Source: Pseudomonas moorei
GTDB taxonomy: Bacteria > Pseudomonadota > Gammaproteobacteria > Pseudomonadales > Pseudomonadaceae
DNA: 64,000 nucleotides
Reading direction: 5' to 3'
Assembly: GCF_008801475.1 (NCBI RefSeq)
Contig: NZ_VZPP01000009.1
Span: 1-64,000 of the forward strand
Below, in pieces: positions 40,195 through 48,369 of the stretch. The number at the start of each line of letters is the position of its first letter. Within the stretch, counting starts at the first letter, position 1. The notes below the pieces were generated by a model. The model did not search any database, had not been told where the DNA came from, and saw only the letters and a program-made list of their open reading frames with translations. Position numbers and translations under genes: made by a program.

Positions 40195-41039
40195 TTAACT
40201 GAGTAAGTCCTGCAACGTGCCGAGATGGTCAGCCTCGTCGGTCAGCCCCGAGTAAGCCTTGGCGAAGGGCACCAGCGAGCGCTCTCTGGCATCGGGCGGG
40301 CCGTCCCAGACGGCGAAAGTGTAGTCGCTGTAGAGGCTTGCCCGGCGGCCATGACCGCGTTGCGCGTAAATGAGCACCGCGTCGATGCTGAACGGGTCGA
40401 CTTTCCATTTCCACCACACCCCCATGTCCTTGGTGCGACCAACGCCATACAACGCCTCCCGGGCCTTGAGCATCATGCCTTCGACGCCCAGGCTGCGCGA
40501 CGCTTCGCGCTGCCGGGCCAGGTCGAACCAGTCGTTGCCGGTCAGCAGTGGCGAGGCGAGCAATACCGGGTTGTTGCTTCGGACGATGACCTGTTCCAGC
40601 TGACTGCGCCGCCGGGCCTGAGGCTGGTTGCGCCAGCCCTGGCCTTTCCACTCCAGCAAAACGTAGGCAAGGTTCACTACCGGCACGTCATTGAGTATTT
40701 TTCTGCCAAGGTTTTACGGCCAATCCGCTGCTGCAGAAGGGCGAACGGTTGCACGGCGGGTGCTGCCGGTAACTGTGGATCGAAGGCATCCGCGGTCTCG
40801 GCTTGAGCAGTTTTCCAGACGACGATTTCGCCATCGACCACCGTGCCGGCGGGCAGGCAGTGAATCAGGCTCTCGAACTCAGGGAGGCACTCGGTCACCA
40901 GTTCCTCCCCCCGCGAACAGACCCATAGCCGACCATCGCGTTTGATCAGTTGGGCGCGGATGCCATCCCACTTCCATTCCACTTGCCACTCGTTGGCGGG
41001 GCAGTACAAACCTTCGGGACGCGCGATAACAAGATCCAC
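40195..41039 (-). pseudogene. Remnant of an ATP-dependent DNA ligase
   Basis: Two adjoining minus-strand frames together read as the middle of an ATP-dependent DNA ligase. The first has the adenylation motif VEWKWDGIRAQL (lysine of KWDG), CSRGEEL and VVDGEIVVW. The second has LGVEGMMLKAR and WWKWKVDPFSIDAVLIYAQ GHGRRASLYSDYTFAVW. The frames meet at the T run 40698-40702 (five A in the coding strand); one more A would join them as AEKILNDVP. About 200 N-terminal and 100 C-terminal residues are missing. REPINs lie on both sides. The gene is dead, likely by a frameshift plus end deletions. Confidence 0.85.
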
Positions 41040-41129
41040 GATGGTGACCGGAATGGATGGCTTGTTAGCCAGGAGGCTGGCGTGGAGCGAGAAGTTCTAT
41101 CGGGATTTGATGGGGTGGCGCTGTACCGA

Positions 41130-41215
41130 TGTGGGAGCCTGCTCGCGATGGCGGCATGTCAGTCACCACTTGAGTTGACTGGCATGGCCTCATCGCGAGC
41201 AGGCTCGTTCCCACC
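41130..41215. repeat. REPIN
   Basis: ATGTGGGAGCCTGCTCGCGATGGCGG and CATCGCGAGCAGGCTCGTTCCCACC are inverted around about 40 bases. It separates the ligase remnant from the acylase gene. Confidence 0.85.
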
Positions 41216-41233
41216 GGGTATGGGTGTCGGTCC

Positions 41234-43684
41234 TTATTTGCCCGGCGTCAGGGTCAGACGCTGGGTTCCGTAGACCTTGTCAAAGTTCTGCGGCTGCATC
41301 GGCAGGCTCATGTACTGGCCTTTCAGCCATGGGTCGATACTGTTCAGGTAATTCGCACTGGCCGGGTTGCCGGACTGGCCGGTGGCGTTCTGCCCCATCA
41401 GCGGTTCGGCCAGGCCGAAGTCGACGATAAAGCGCATGGCAGGCGCCAGCGTGGTGTTGAAGTCCTGGCCCCAGGCGAACGCAGCGGTGTTGAGCGTGGT
41501 GTGATCGCCGCCGGCCGGCAGCGGACCGCGCACGGTCTGGCCACTGGCATTCTTCCATTCGTAGCGGTGCAGTTTGCCCCACTGCCAGGCTTTGTGGTCG
41601 CCACCCAGCTGATTGTCCCCGGCGCTGATCGCCGCTGCCAGGCTGCGGGCGAGAATCGCCGGTTTGTCTTCTTTTTGCGCGGTGCGCACGTCATCCCAGA
41701 ATGGACTGTCTTCACGACCCAACAGGTGATCGGCCTGGGCGGAGTAGGACAACTTGCCGTTGGCGACAAAGGCCTTCCACGCCGGGCTGCTTTCCGGTCC
41801 CAGTTCGTCGAGGAAAATCTGCTTGGCGCTTTCCTGCAGGAACAGCTCGTAGATCGCCGCGTCGGTGGAGGTCGGGCTGAGCTTGCCATCGAATGCCATC
41901 AAGCGGCTCAGTGCCTCTCGTGCCTTGGCTCCATCCGCTGCGGGCAATGCCGCGATGGCTTGTTTGAGCGGTTGCGACATGCCCGGCGCTTCGAACATTT
42001 TTTTCAGTTTGGTGGCGAAGGTGGTGGTCTGGTCATACTGCATCGCGATAAGGCTTCGGGTGTCATGCTTGCCCACGCCGGCCAGTTCAGCCAGGCGCTC
42101 GCCACGTTCCGGTGCCGACCAGGAATTGGACAGCTGCATGCCATAGCCATGGGGGATGACCCGCTGGTTTGCGGTGCCGAGCCAGCCCTGTGCCGGGTCT
42201 TGATCGTAGGGGTGCAGCATCGGGTCGGCATAGCCGTCCCAATCGTAGCGACCTTCCCAACCCGGCGACGGCAGCAGGCCTTCACCCTCGCGACGGTTCG
42301 GGTAGCGACCGGTGACTTGCCAGCCAATGTTGCTGGCATCGGCAAACACCAGATTCAGTGCAATGGCGCGGATCTCGCGGCTGGCGTCCGACGCCTTCTC
42401 GACATTCTGTGCGCGGGACAGGTCAAAAAAAGCATCCAGGGTTTTGTCATCGGTGAAGCTCGGCGTCTGCAAGGCCAGGCCGAAGCCGCTGCCCTGGGCA
42501 AGACCCTGGGCGCTGTTGAGCAGAGGGCCGTGGCGGGTTTCGTACACCGCTTCGCGAATCGGCCGCTGGCCTTTGATGAAGTAGGTTTCGTTACGCACGA
42601 TTGCCGGCTGCCACTTGCCGCCGCTTTCGTAGGCCAGGCCGTTGCCCTGGCGTTTGATTTTTTCCAGGAACAGGTCCTGGTTGTCGCCCATGACGCTGGT
42701 CGTGCTCCACGCGACTTTGCCGTTGAACCCGCCGAGCACCATTGGCAACCCGGCAATGGTCACGCCGGACGCCTGGTATTTCGGTGCGCGAATCTGCACG
42801 TAGCTGAACAACGACGGCACGCCCATCGGCCCATGGCTGTCGCTGGCCAGCAGGCTCTTGCCGCTACGGCTGCGTTGCGGGGCGATGGCCCAGTTGTTCG
42901 ATGAAGTGGCACCGAGCAGATTCAGCTCGGCGAGCTGGCTCGTGGCTTTGCTGATTTCCGCCAGCCCCGGTACTTGTCCGTTGAGTTTGATGCCTTGCAG
43001 CTTTTCGCTTTCGGCCACTGGCAATTGTTCATCGGGGGCGGAAGGGGTCAGCCACGGCAGTTTGTCGGTAGACACCGTTTGGGCCAGCACCAGCTCGGAG
43101 ATTTCTTCGGGCAGGTTGGCTGACTGGCTGAAGTTGAGCAGGCAGAAAATCAGCGCCGAATCTTCCGGTTGCCAGTATTCAGGTTTGTAGCCGCTGGCGG
43201 CGAGATCGGCCGGCAGCTTGTCGCGGTAGCGGAACAGGTAAGCGTTGACCCCGCGGGCATAGACCTCAAAGAAACGCTTGAGGCGTGGCGAAGACGCCTT
43301 GTATAGCTCTCCTGCGCTTTTCTTCAGGTTGACTGCGCGCATGTAGCGGTCGGCATCGAGCAGGTCCGAACCGCGCATCTCGGCCAGACGGCCCTGTGCC
43401 AGCAAGCGCAAGGTGACCATCTGCGTGATGCGGTCGCTGGCGTGCACGTAGCCGAGGGTGAACAGGGCGTCATGGAAGCTGCTGCTTTCGATCAGCGGCA
43501 TGCCCATGGCATTGCGGCGTACCGAAACGTTCTGCGCCAGACCTTTGAGCGGCTGTACGCCGGAAGTCGGCGGAACGGTGTCCTGTGCGTTGAAGTTCTG
43601 ACAGCCGGTCAGGCTCAAAACACCTGCAACTGCTGCGGCAACGCCGAACCGGGGTAGAAAATGTGTAAGGGCTGGCGAGGCCAT
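41234..43684 (-). CDS. Penicillin-acylase-family lipoprotein (Ntn hydrolase)
   Basis: An 816-residue exported amidase precursor has a signal with lipobox LSLTGCQN, an alpha part, then the autocatalytic serine 262 in GATSSNNWAIAP, followed by SLLASDSHGPMGVPS, the usual beta-chain start. Such enzymes hydrolyse amides such as penicillins or acyl-homoserine lactones. Pseudomonas relatives (PvdQ, QuiP, HacB) quench quorum signals, but this one has a different N-terminus and lipobox, so its substrate is unknown. ATG 43684 with AGGAG is chosen. It is a single gene. Confidence 0.85.
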   Translation of the reverse strand: MASPALTHFLPRFGVAAAVAGVLSLTGCQNFNAQDTVPPTSGVQPLKGLAQNVSVRRNAMGMPLIESSSFHDALFTLGYVHASDRITQMVTLRLLAQGRLAEMRGSDLLDADRYMRAVNLKKSAGELYKASSPRLKRFFEVYARGVNAYLFRYRDKLPADLAASGYKPEYWQPEDSALIFCLLNFSQSANLPEEISELVLAQTVSTDKLPWLTPSAPDEQLPVAESEKLQGIKLNGQVPGLAEISKATSQLAELNLLGATSSNNWAIAPQRSRSGKSLLASDSHGPMGVPSLFSYVQIRAPKYQASGVTIAGLPMVLGGFNGKVAWSTTSVMGDNQDLFLEKIKRQGNGLAYESGGKWQPAIVRNETYFIKGQRPIREAVYETRHGPLLNSAQGLAQGSGFGLALQTPSFTDDKTLDAFFDLSRAQNVEKASDASREIRAIALNLVFADASNIGWQVTGRYPNRREGEGLLPSPGWEGRYDWDGYADPMLHPYDQDPAQGWLGTANQRVIPHGYGMQLSNSWSAPERGERLAELAGVGKHDTRSLIAMQYDQTTTFATKLKKMFEAPGMSQPLKQAIAALPAADGAKAREALSRLMAFDGKLSPTSTDAAIYELFLQESAKQIFLDELGPESSPAWKAFVANGKLSYSAQADHLLGREDSPFWDDVRTAQKEDKPAILARSLAAAISAGDNQLGGDHKAWQWGKLHRYEWKNASGQTVRGPLPAGGDHTTLNTAAFAWGQDFNTTLAPAMRFIVDFGLAEPLMGQNATGQSGNPASANYLNSIDPWLKGQYMSLPMQPQNFDKVYGTQRLTLTPGK

Positions 43685-43874
43685 GGCAAAGCTCCTGCGG
43701 GGCGGTAACGTCAGTAAAGGCGCTACGTTAGTGAGCAGGAGGTGGCCGCGCAAGCAGGTGGCGAGGTTATTTCAGGATTTGTCCGGGATCCGGTTTGCAT
43801 TCGATGGCTTGCCACCGGCCGGGGCCGATGTTGAAGTGCAGCGAATCAACTGACCTGGCGTGAGAAGAGCGAGC

Positions 43875-44432
43875 ATGGAGCTTGAGAAGAACGCGGCACT
43901 GATCATCATCGATCAACAAAAAGGCATCCTTCACCCCAGACTCGGCCGGCGCAACAATCCTCGGGCCGAAGATCGCATGTTGGAGCTGTTAGCCCACTGG
44001 CGTCGCAGCGGGCGGCCGATCATTCACGTGCAACACCTGTCCCGCTCGCAGGATTCGGTGTTCTGGCCGCAGCAATCGGGCGTGGAGTTTCAGGAGCGCT
44101 TTCAGCCATTGCCTGGCGAGCAGTTGATTCAAAAACAAGTGCCGGATGCGTTTTGTTCGACGGGGCTGGAAGCGCGTTTGCGTGAATCGGGGATCGAACA
44201 ATTGATCATCGTCGGCGTGGCGACCCACAACTCCGTGGAGTCCACTGCGCGTACCGCGGGCAATCTGGGGTTCGATGCGTGGGTGGTGGAGGATGCGTGC
44301 TTTACCTTCGACAAGCCTGACTTTTTCGGTAAGGCCCGTTCCGCCGAGGATGTACACGGGATGTCGCTGGGGAATCTGCATGGCGAGTATGCGACGGTCG
44401 TCAGTACCGCACAGATCTTGATGGCCGACTGA
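43875..44432 (+). CDS. Isochorismatase-family hydrolase lacking the catalytic cysteine
   Basis: A 185-residue single-domain isochorismatase fold. Asp13 (IIIDQQKG) and Lys87 (IQKQVPDAF) fit two of the three active-site residues. The third position, normally Cys in GVATHxCVxxTAR, is Ser120 (GVATHNSVESTARTAG). True isochorismatases also lack Cys (they have Gly), so chemistry is uncertain. It may be a serine variant, an isochorismatase-like enzyme or an inactive binder. ATG 43875 is chosen over an ATG 15 bases upstream. It faces the SEC-C gene, with a REPIN between. Confidence 0.8.
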   Translation: MELEKNAALIIIDQQKGILHPRLGRRNNPRAEDRMLELLAHWRRSGRPIIHVQHLSRSQDSVFWPQQSGVEFQERFQPLPGEQLIQKQVPDAFCSTGLEARLRESGIEQLIIVGVATHNSVESTARTAGNLGFDAWVVEDACFTFDKPDFFGKARSAEDVHGMSLGNLHGEYATVVSTAQILMAD

Positions 44433-44440
44433 AAACCTGA

Positions 44441-44512
44441 GGGAGCTGGCTTGCCGGCGAAGCGGTGCGTATGACAAAACGCGTCGCATTGATCGCCAGC
44501 AAGCCGGTTCCA
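44441..44512. repeat. REPIN of the GCTGGCTTGCCGGCGA class
   Basis: GGGAGCTGGCTTGCCGGCGAAGCG and GATCGCCAGCAAGCCGGTTCC form an inverted pair around about 28 bases, between two convergent genes. Confidence 0.75.
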
Positions 44513-44533
44513 CAGGGAAATGGGTCTAACCCA

Positions 44534-44734
44534 TCAAGCGCCGTGGCACTTCTTGAACTTCTTGCCATTGCCGCATGGGCACGGGTCATTGCGGCCAACA
44601 TCTTTCAGGGCGTTGCGCACCGGTTCCTGGTGAGCATGGCCGCAGTTCGGGCCGTGGACATGGCCGTGGTCGTGATCATGGTGGTCATGATCGTGGTTGC
44701 AGTCTGGGCCATGTACATGGGGTTGCTGGGTCAT
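44534..44734 (-). CDS. Histidine-rich SEC-C motif protein
   Basis: A 66-residue protein has a His/Asp-rich N-terminal half (repeated HDHDH and HVHGPxC words). It ends in a SEC-C zinc motif GRNDPCPCGNGKKFKKCHG, the metal-binding tail known from SecA. It probably binds zinc or other metals, perhaps as a chaperone or nickel/zinc store; this is inference. It follows the LEA-type lipoprotein gene by six bases, so both are probably one transcript. Confidence 0.8.
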   Translation of the reverse strand: MTQQPHVHGPDCNHDHDHHDHDHGHVHGPNCGHAHQEPVRNALKDVGRNDPCPCGNGKKFKKCHGA

Positions 44735-44739
44735 CGGGG

Positions 44740-45225
44740 TTACTCCGGAATTAGATCGGCGGGGATTATCACGCCATTACGCGCCAGGTGCACGTAGTGG
44801 GCGATGAATAAACCGGTTTCCATTTCACCTTCCAGCCGATAGGGGACGGGTTGTCTGGGGCTTTTCAGTTGCTTGACCAAATCCCTCACTTTCGACCACA
44901 GGTTGGTGCGGATCGGTACTTTGTAAAAACCGCTGCTTTTGGGCCCGACGGTGATCCAGTGTTCATGCTCGCCTTCGGCCAGCAGGAGGTCGCCAAGATG
45001 AATGCGATACTCCAGCCCTCGCACCGTCAGGTCGCTGTCGTTGGGATTATCGATCCGGAAATGCAGCACAAACCGCTGCTCCAGCAACTTGGCCCGCACG
45101 ACTTCGACCCTGACCAGATGGACCTCGGGGTCCGGTTCCTCATCGCTGAACCACGACGCACAACCGCCGAGCCCAAGAAACACCAGCAGGATGAGGGATT
45201 GAAGTGTGCGTCGTCGACTGAGCAT
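44740..45225 (-). CDS. LEA-type-2 (WHy-domain) lipoprotein
   Basis: A 161-residue lipoprotein carries a lipobox (GLGGCAS) and a WHy/LEA14 domain: LEQRFVLHFRIDNPNDSDLTVRGLEYRIHLGDLLLAEGE is the family core. Such domains occur in desiccation and stress proteins; the role in the Pseudomonas envelope is unknown. It precedes the His-rich SEC-C gene on the same strand and is separate from ychJ, 44 bases upstream. Confidence 0.85.
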   Translation of the reverse strand: MLSRRRTLQSLILLVFLGLGGCASWFSDEEPDPEVHLVRVEVVRAKLLEQRFVLHFRIDNPNDSDLTVRGLEYRIHLGDLLLAEGEHEHWITVGPKSSGFYKVPIRTNLWSKVRDLVKQLKSPRQPVPYRLEGEMETGLFIAHYVHLARNGVIIPADLIPE

Positions 45226-45268
45226 GGCGGGACTCCTTTGATGCCCAGTCTAGCTCCCTGGATTTACC

Positions 45269-45745
45269 TCAACGGGCGAAATAACCTGAGCAGCACTTCT
45301 TGAACTTTTGCCCGCTGGCGCAGGGGCAGGCGTCGTTACGCCCGATGTCGAGGGGCACGGTGGGGTCGATGAAATACCAGCGACCGGCGTTCTGTACGAA
45401 TGACGAACGCTCACGATGACTGTGTTCGCCGCTGCCATCGTGCCAGCGTGCGGTGAAGGTCACGAAGGCGTGTTCCGGTTGACCGCCGAGGACTTCGGAG
45501 CTTTCCACCTCAAGACCCAGCCAGGTGCTCTGGGCGCTCCAGTTGCTGATCGATTGCCGATCAAGGCCGGCCTGCTGCGCGGGCAGGGTCGTCGCCACCA
45601 GATAATCGATCAGGCCCAGCACGTAAGCGCTGTAGCGCGAGCGCATCAGAGCTTCGGCGCAAGGGGCCGGGTGCCCGGCATGGTAATGACCGCAGCAAGC
45701 ATCGAGCAGAGTGCCGCTGCCGCAAGGGCAAATGGATGTACTCAT
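45269..45745 (-). CDS. YchJ-family SEC-C protein (UPF0225)
   Basis: A 158-residue YchJ-type protein has an N-terminal zinc motif (CPCGSGTLLDACCGHYH), a central NTF2-like domain (AEALMRSRYSAYVLGLIDYLVATTLP) and a C-terminal SEC-C motif (GRNDACPCASGQKFKKCC). Its function is unknown. The start at 45745 (MSTSICPCGSG) is chosen. It sits four bases after the DUF6231 gene, so co-transcription is likely. Confidence 0.9.
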   Translation of the reverse strand: MSTSICPCGSGTLLDACCGHYHAGHPAPCAEALMRSRYSAYVLGLIDYLVATTLPAQQAGLDRQSISNWSAQSTWLGLEVESSEVLGGQPEHAFVTFTARWHDGSGEHSHRERSSFVQNAGRWYFIDPTVPLDIGRNDACPCASGQKFKKCCSGYFAR

Positions 45746-45749
45746 TGCG

Positions 45750-46247
45750 TTACCACCAATATTTCCCGAAGTTTTCCGGATTGGCCCAGAACCGCGAGTT
45801 GAGCCAGTCGGGGACTTGCTTGTAGTCAAGCAGATCATAGGTGAACAGTGTCAGCACTTGATCGTCACGCTGGAAACGTTCGCTGGCTTGCAGGGCCAGG
45901 GAGAAAAAGTCCGTTTCTTGCCAGCCGCTGGCGGGCAGGTCTGCCAGCACCGCGATGCGGCTGGCATTGAGGTTGCGGATACCGCCGAGCAAATTCAGGC
46001 CGTCACGCTTGGGCAAGTGCTCGAGGCAATCGACCACCAGTGCCAGGTCAAATCGGCGCGCCGCCAGTTCGGCCGGCAATGGCCCTGGTGCCGCGTGCGC
46101 CACGCAGGTGTCCGGATGGGCGAGCTTGAAAGCTTCAAGCGCGGGGAATTCGCTGGCGCCGATCAGCAACAGGCGCGAAGGGGCGTAAAGATCCAGCAAA
46201 GCGGCCAGCGCTTGCTGCGGCGTGCGCGAAGAGTTACCTGCAATCAT
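45750..46247 (-). CDS. DUF6231 protein (methyltransferase-like)
   Basis: A 165-residue protein with a Rossmann-like start (SRLLLIGASEFPALEAFKL) and LALVVDCLEHLPKRDGLNLL, echoing methyltransferase folds but without a clear SAM GxGxG motif. The C-terminus is aromatic (SRFWANPENFGKYWW). The same gene stands next to ychJ in other pseudomonads. Function is unknown. ATG 46247 follows GAGGAT. Confidence 0.75.
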   Translation of the reverse strand: MIAGNSSRTPQQALAALLDLYAPSRLLLIGASEFPALEAFKLAHPDTCVAHAAPGPLPAELAARRFDLALVVDCLEHLPKRDGLNLLGGIRNLNASRIAVLADLPASGWQETDFFSLALQASERFQRDDQVLTLFTYDLLDYKQVPDWLNSRFWANPENFGKYWW

Positions 46248-46437
46248 CAAAGATCCTCAATCAGATCTGCCAAGACTAGCTTGCCTGCGAGTCCGAGCCT
46301 AGAGCGGCTTTGACGCAAAAGTGGCGATTGGTCCTGAACACTGGACAAAACAGCAATGGCCTATTGCTGGCGGAGATTAAAACTCCGGTCTTTACTCCCT
46401 GAATCGGTTCTAAGCCGATCCTTCAGGAGAAAACTAG

Positions 46438-47133
46438 ATGAGCATAGTTCGGACAGCATTACCCCTGGTTCTGCTTACCAGTGTGTTGACTGGTTGCGCA
46501 GGTTTGCAAAAAACCGACTGGCCGACCTGTGCGGCCGTCGGCGGTGTCGTAGGTGCGGGTCTCGGCGCAACCGAGAGTTCGTCCTGGGCGGGTTATGGCG
46601 CGCTGCTTGTCGGTGGTACGGCAGCAGCCTATTGCTGGGTTCACGGCGATGGCGACGAAGACGGCGATGGTGTGCCGGACAGCCGCGACAAGTGCCCAGG
46701 CACGCCTCATGGCGTGAAGGTCGATGCCAATGGTTGCCCACCACCGGCACCTGCACCAGTGGTCGAAGAGGCCGTGGTGGTCAAGGAAGAAACGATTGTC
46801 ATCCGCGATGTTCACTTCCAGTTCGACAAAGCGACACTCACCGCGTCGGACAAGCAGGTGCTCGATAAGATCGCCACTCGCTTGAAAGCCGAAGCCCCTA
46901 CCGCACGGATGACCGTTGTGGGTCATACCGACAGCGTGGGCAGTGCCACCTACAACCAGAAACTGTCGGATAAACGCGCCCACTCGGTGGTTGATTACCT
47001 CATCCAGCAAGGTGTGCCGCGTAGCAACTTCGTGTCTGTTTCCGGTGCCGGTGAAAGCCAGCCGGTTGCCGATAACAAAACCGCCGACGGCCGTGCGCAG
47101 AACCGTCGCACGGAAATCAAAATCGAGCGCTAA
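46438..47133 (+). CDS. OmpA-family lipoprotein (first of a tandem pair)
   Basis: This 231-residue protein has a lipobox signal (LTSVLTGCAG), a glycine-rich hydrophobic segment, and a calcium-type thrombospondin-3 repeat (GDEDGDGVPDSRDKCPG). Its C-terminal OmpA domain shows FQFDKATLT.., VVGHTDSVGSATYNQKLSDKRAHSV and ADGRAQNRRTEI. It should anchor peptidoglycan to the outer membrane. The second copy at 47224 shares the whole layout. A CTTCAGGAG ribosome site precedes the start. Confidence 0.9.
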   Translation: MSIVRTALPLVLLTSVLTGCAGLQKTDWPTCAAVGGVVGAGLGATESSSWAGYGALLVGGTAAAYCWVHGDGDEDGDGVPDSRDKCPGTPHGVKVDANGCPPPAPAPVVEEAVVVKEETIVIRDVHFQFDKATLTASDKQVLDKIATRLKAEAPTARMTVVGHTDSVGSATYNQKLSDKRAHSVVDYLIQQGVPRSNFVSVSGAGESQPVADNKTADGRAQNRRTEIKIER

Positions 47134-47136
47134 GCC

Positions 47137-47175
47137 CCTCGCATCCGCGCCTTGTGCAGTCGCGGATGCGGGTCT
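47137..47175 (+). terminator. Hairpin after the first OmpA-type gene
   Basis: CCTCGCATCCGCG pairs with CGCGGATGCGGG around an 11-base loop and is followed by TCTTT. It probably reduces read-through into the second gene. Confidence 0.6.
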
Positions 47176-47180
47176 TTACT

Positions 47181-47212
47181 CCTGTGTAACCGGCACTGGC
47201 CGGTGACACAGG
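47181..47212 (+). promoter_or_regulatory. Hairpin overlapping the ribosome site of the second OmpA-type gene
   Basis: CCTGTGT-AA-CCGGC, loop ACTG, GCCGG-TG-ACACAGG: the right arm includes the first bases of the AGGAG ribosome site (47210-47214). This could mask translation start, as in RNA thermometers or attenuators. Confidence 0.5.
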
Positions 47213-47223
47213 AGCTTCTGAAA

Positions 47224-47943
47224 ATGACCAGACTCACACGGACCGTCTTGCCGGTTCTGCTGCTTGGCAGCCTGTTGACCGGTTGCGCCACTCACAGTGA
47301 TGGTACTGCCCCCCTCAATCAACGTACCTGGCCGATCTGCAGCGTCATTGGCGGACTGGTCGGTGGAGGCCTGGGCGCATTCGAAAGTGGTGGATGGGCG
47401 GCCGGCGGAGCGGCGCTCGGTATTTTGACCGGTGGTTTGATTTGTTATGCCCAGGATGGCGACGAGGACGGCGATGGCGTTTTCGACCGTCGTGATCGCT
47501 GCCCTGACACACCGGCCAATACCCCTGTCGATCATCATGGTTGCCCTTTGCCGCAGTATCCGGCCAGCGTGAAGCCAGCCGAACCGGTGCAATCGGAGGT
47601 CATCACCCTGAGCGATGCCGGCGATGTCCTGTTTGCCTTTAATCAGTCCGAGCTGACGCCCGCCGCGAAGAGTCAGCTGGACGCGATCATGGGCAAGCTC
47701 GAGGACGCCGATGTGGTCAGCATCAAGGTGGTTGGCTTCACCGACAGCGTCGGGTCCGATACCTATAACCAGGCACTCTCGGAGCGGCGCGCCAGCAGTG
47801 TCGCGCAATACCTGTTGAGCCAGGGCGTGGCGCCGAACAAACTCACCAGCGAGGGCAAGGGCGAAAGTCAGCCCGTGGCCGATAACGAAACCGATGCAGG
47901 ACGCGCGAAAAACCGTCGGGTGGAATTGCATATCAATCGCTAA
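47224..47943 (+). CDS. OmpA-family lipoprotein (second of a tandem pair)
   Basis: A 239-residue paralogue of the preceding protein. It has a lipobox signal (LLTGCATH), a glycine-rich segment, a DGDEDGDGVFDRRDRCPD calcium repeat and an OmpA domain (VVGFTDSVGSDTYNQALSERRASSV; AGRAKNRRVELH). Its start ATG 47224 sits ten bases past an AGGAG that is partly held in a hairpin. Tandem duplication followed by divergence is the likely origin. Expression may differ from copy one because of the hairpins. Confidence 0.9.
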   Translation: MTRLTRTVLPVLLLGSLLTGCATHSDGTAPLNQRTWPICSVIGGLVGGGLGAFESGGWAAGGAALGILTGGLICYAQDGDEDGDGVFDRRDRCPDTPANTPVDHHGCPLPQYPASVKPAEPVQSEVITLSDAGDVLFAFNQSELTPAAKSQLDAIMGKLEDADVVSIKVVGFTDSVGSDTYNQALSERRASSVAQYLLSQGVAPNKLTSEGKGESQPVADNETDAGRAKNRRVELHINR

Positions 47944-48090
47944 ACCACGGAATAGAGCTGTCGGGCTTTTTTTGCGGCGTTCCGGCAGCCATTCGGCGGT
48001 CTTCTTGAAGAATTTTTGTTTGCCCTCTGGCTTATCCCGAGCGGAAGCCGTTACTGTGCGTGCAAATAATAATTCTCACCGGGGGAGCGT

Positions 48091-48369
48091 ATGAAGGTGA
48101 TATGGGGGCTGGGGAAGCTGTTGTCCCTGCTGTTCTGGTTAGTGGTGCTGGTCAATCTGCTCACGCCGTTCATCCATCCGCTGCATCTGTTGGTCAACCT
48201 GGCCGGCAGCCTGCTGGCAGGGCTCCATCTGCTGGAGGCCGTCTTCAGCTTCCGCAGCCTCAGGGGCCGCGACCATCCCTGGCGTGATCGCTTGAAAATC
48301 CTCTTTTTCGGCGTTTTCCACCTGCAAACCATTCCCGCTCCGACCGCACCGAAGGCTTCTCATGCGTAA
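48091..48369 (+). CDS. DUF1145 membrane protein
   Basis: A 92-residue inner-membrane protein has about two hydrophobic helices (LLSLLFWLVVLVNLLTPF and HLLVNLAGSLLAGLHLLEAVF) and a basic loop FRSLRGRDHPWRDRLK, typical of DUF1145. The C-terminal tail is polar. Function is unknown. GGGGGAG precedes its start. Its 3' end overlaps the collagen-like gene by eight bases. Confidence 0.85.
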   Translation: MKVIWGLGKLLSLLFWLVVLVNLLTPFIHPLHLLVNLAGSLLAGLHLLEAVFSFRSLRGRDHPWRDRLKILFFGVFHLQTIPAPTAPKASHA

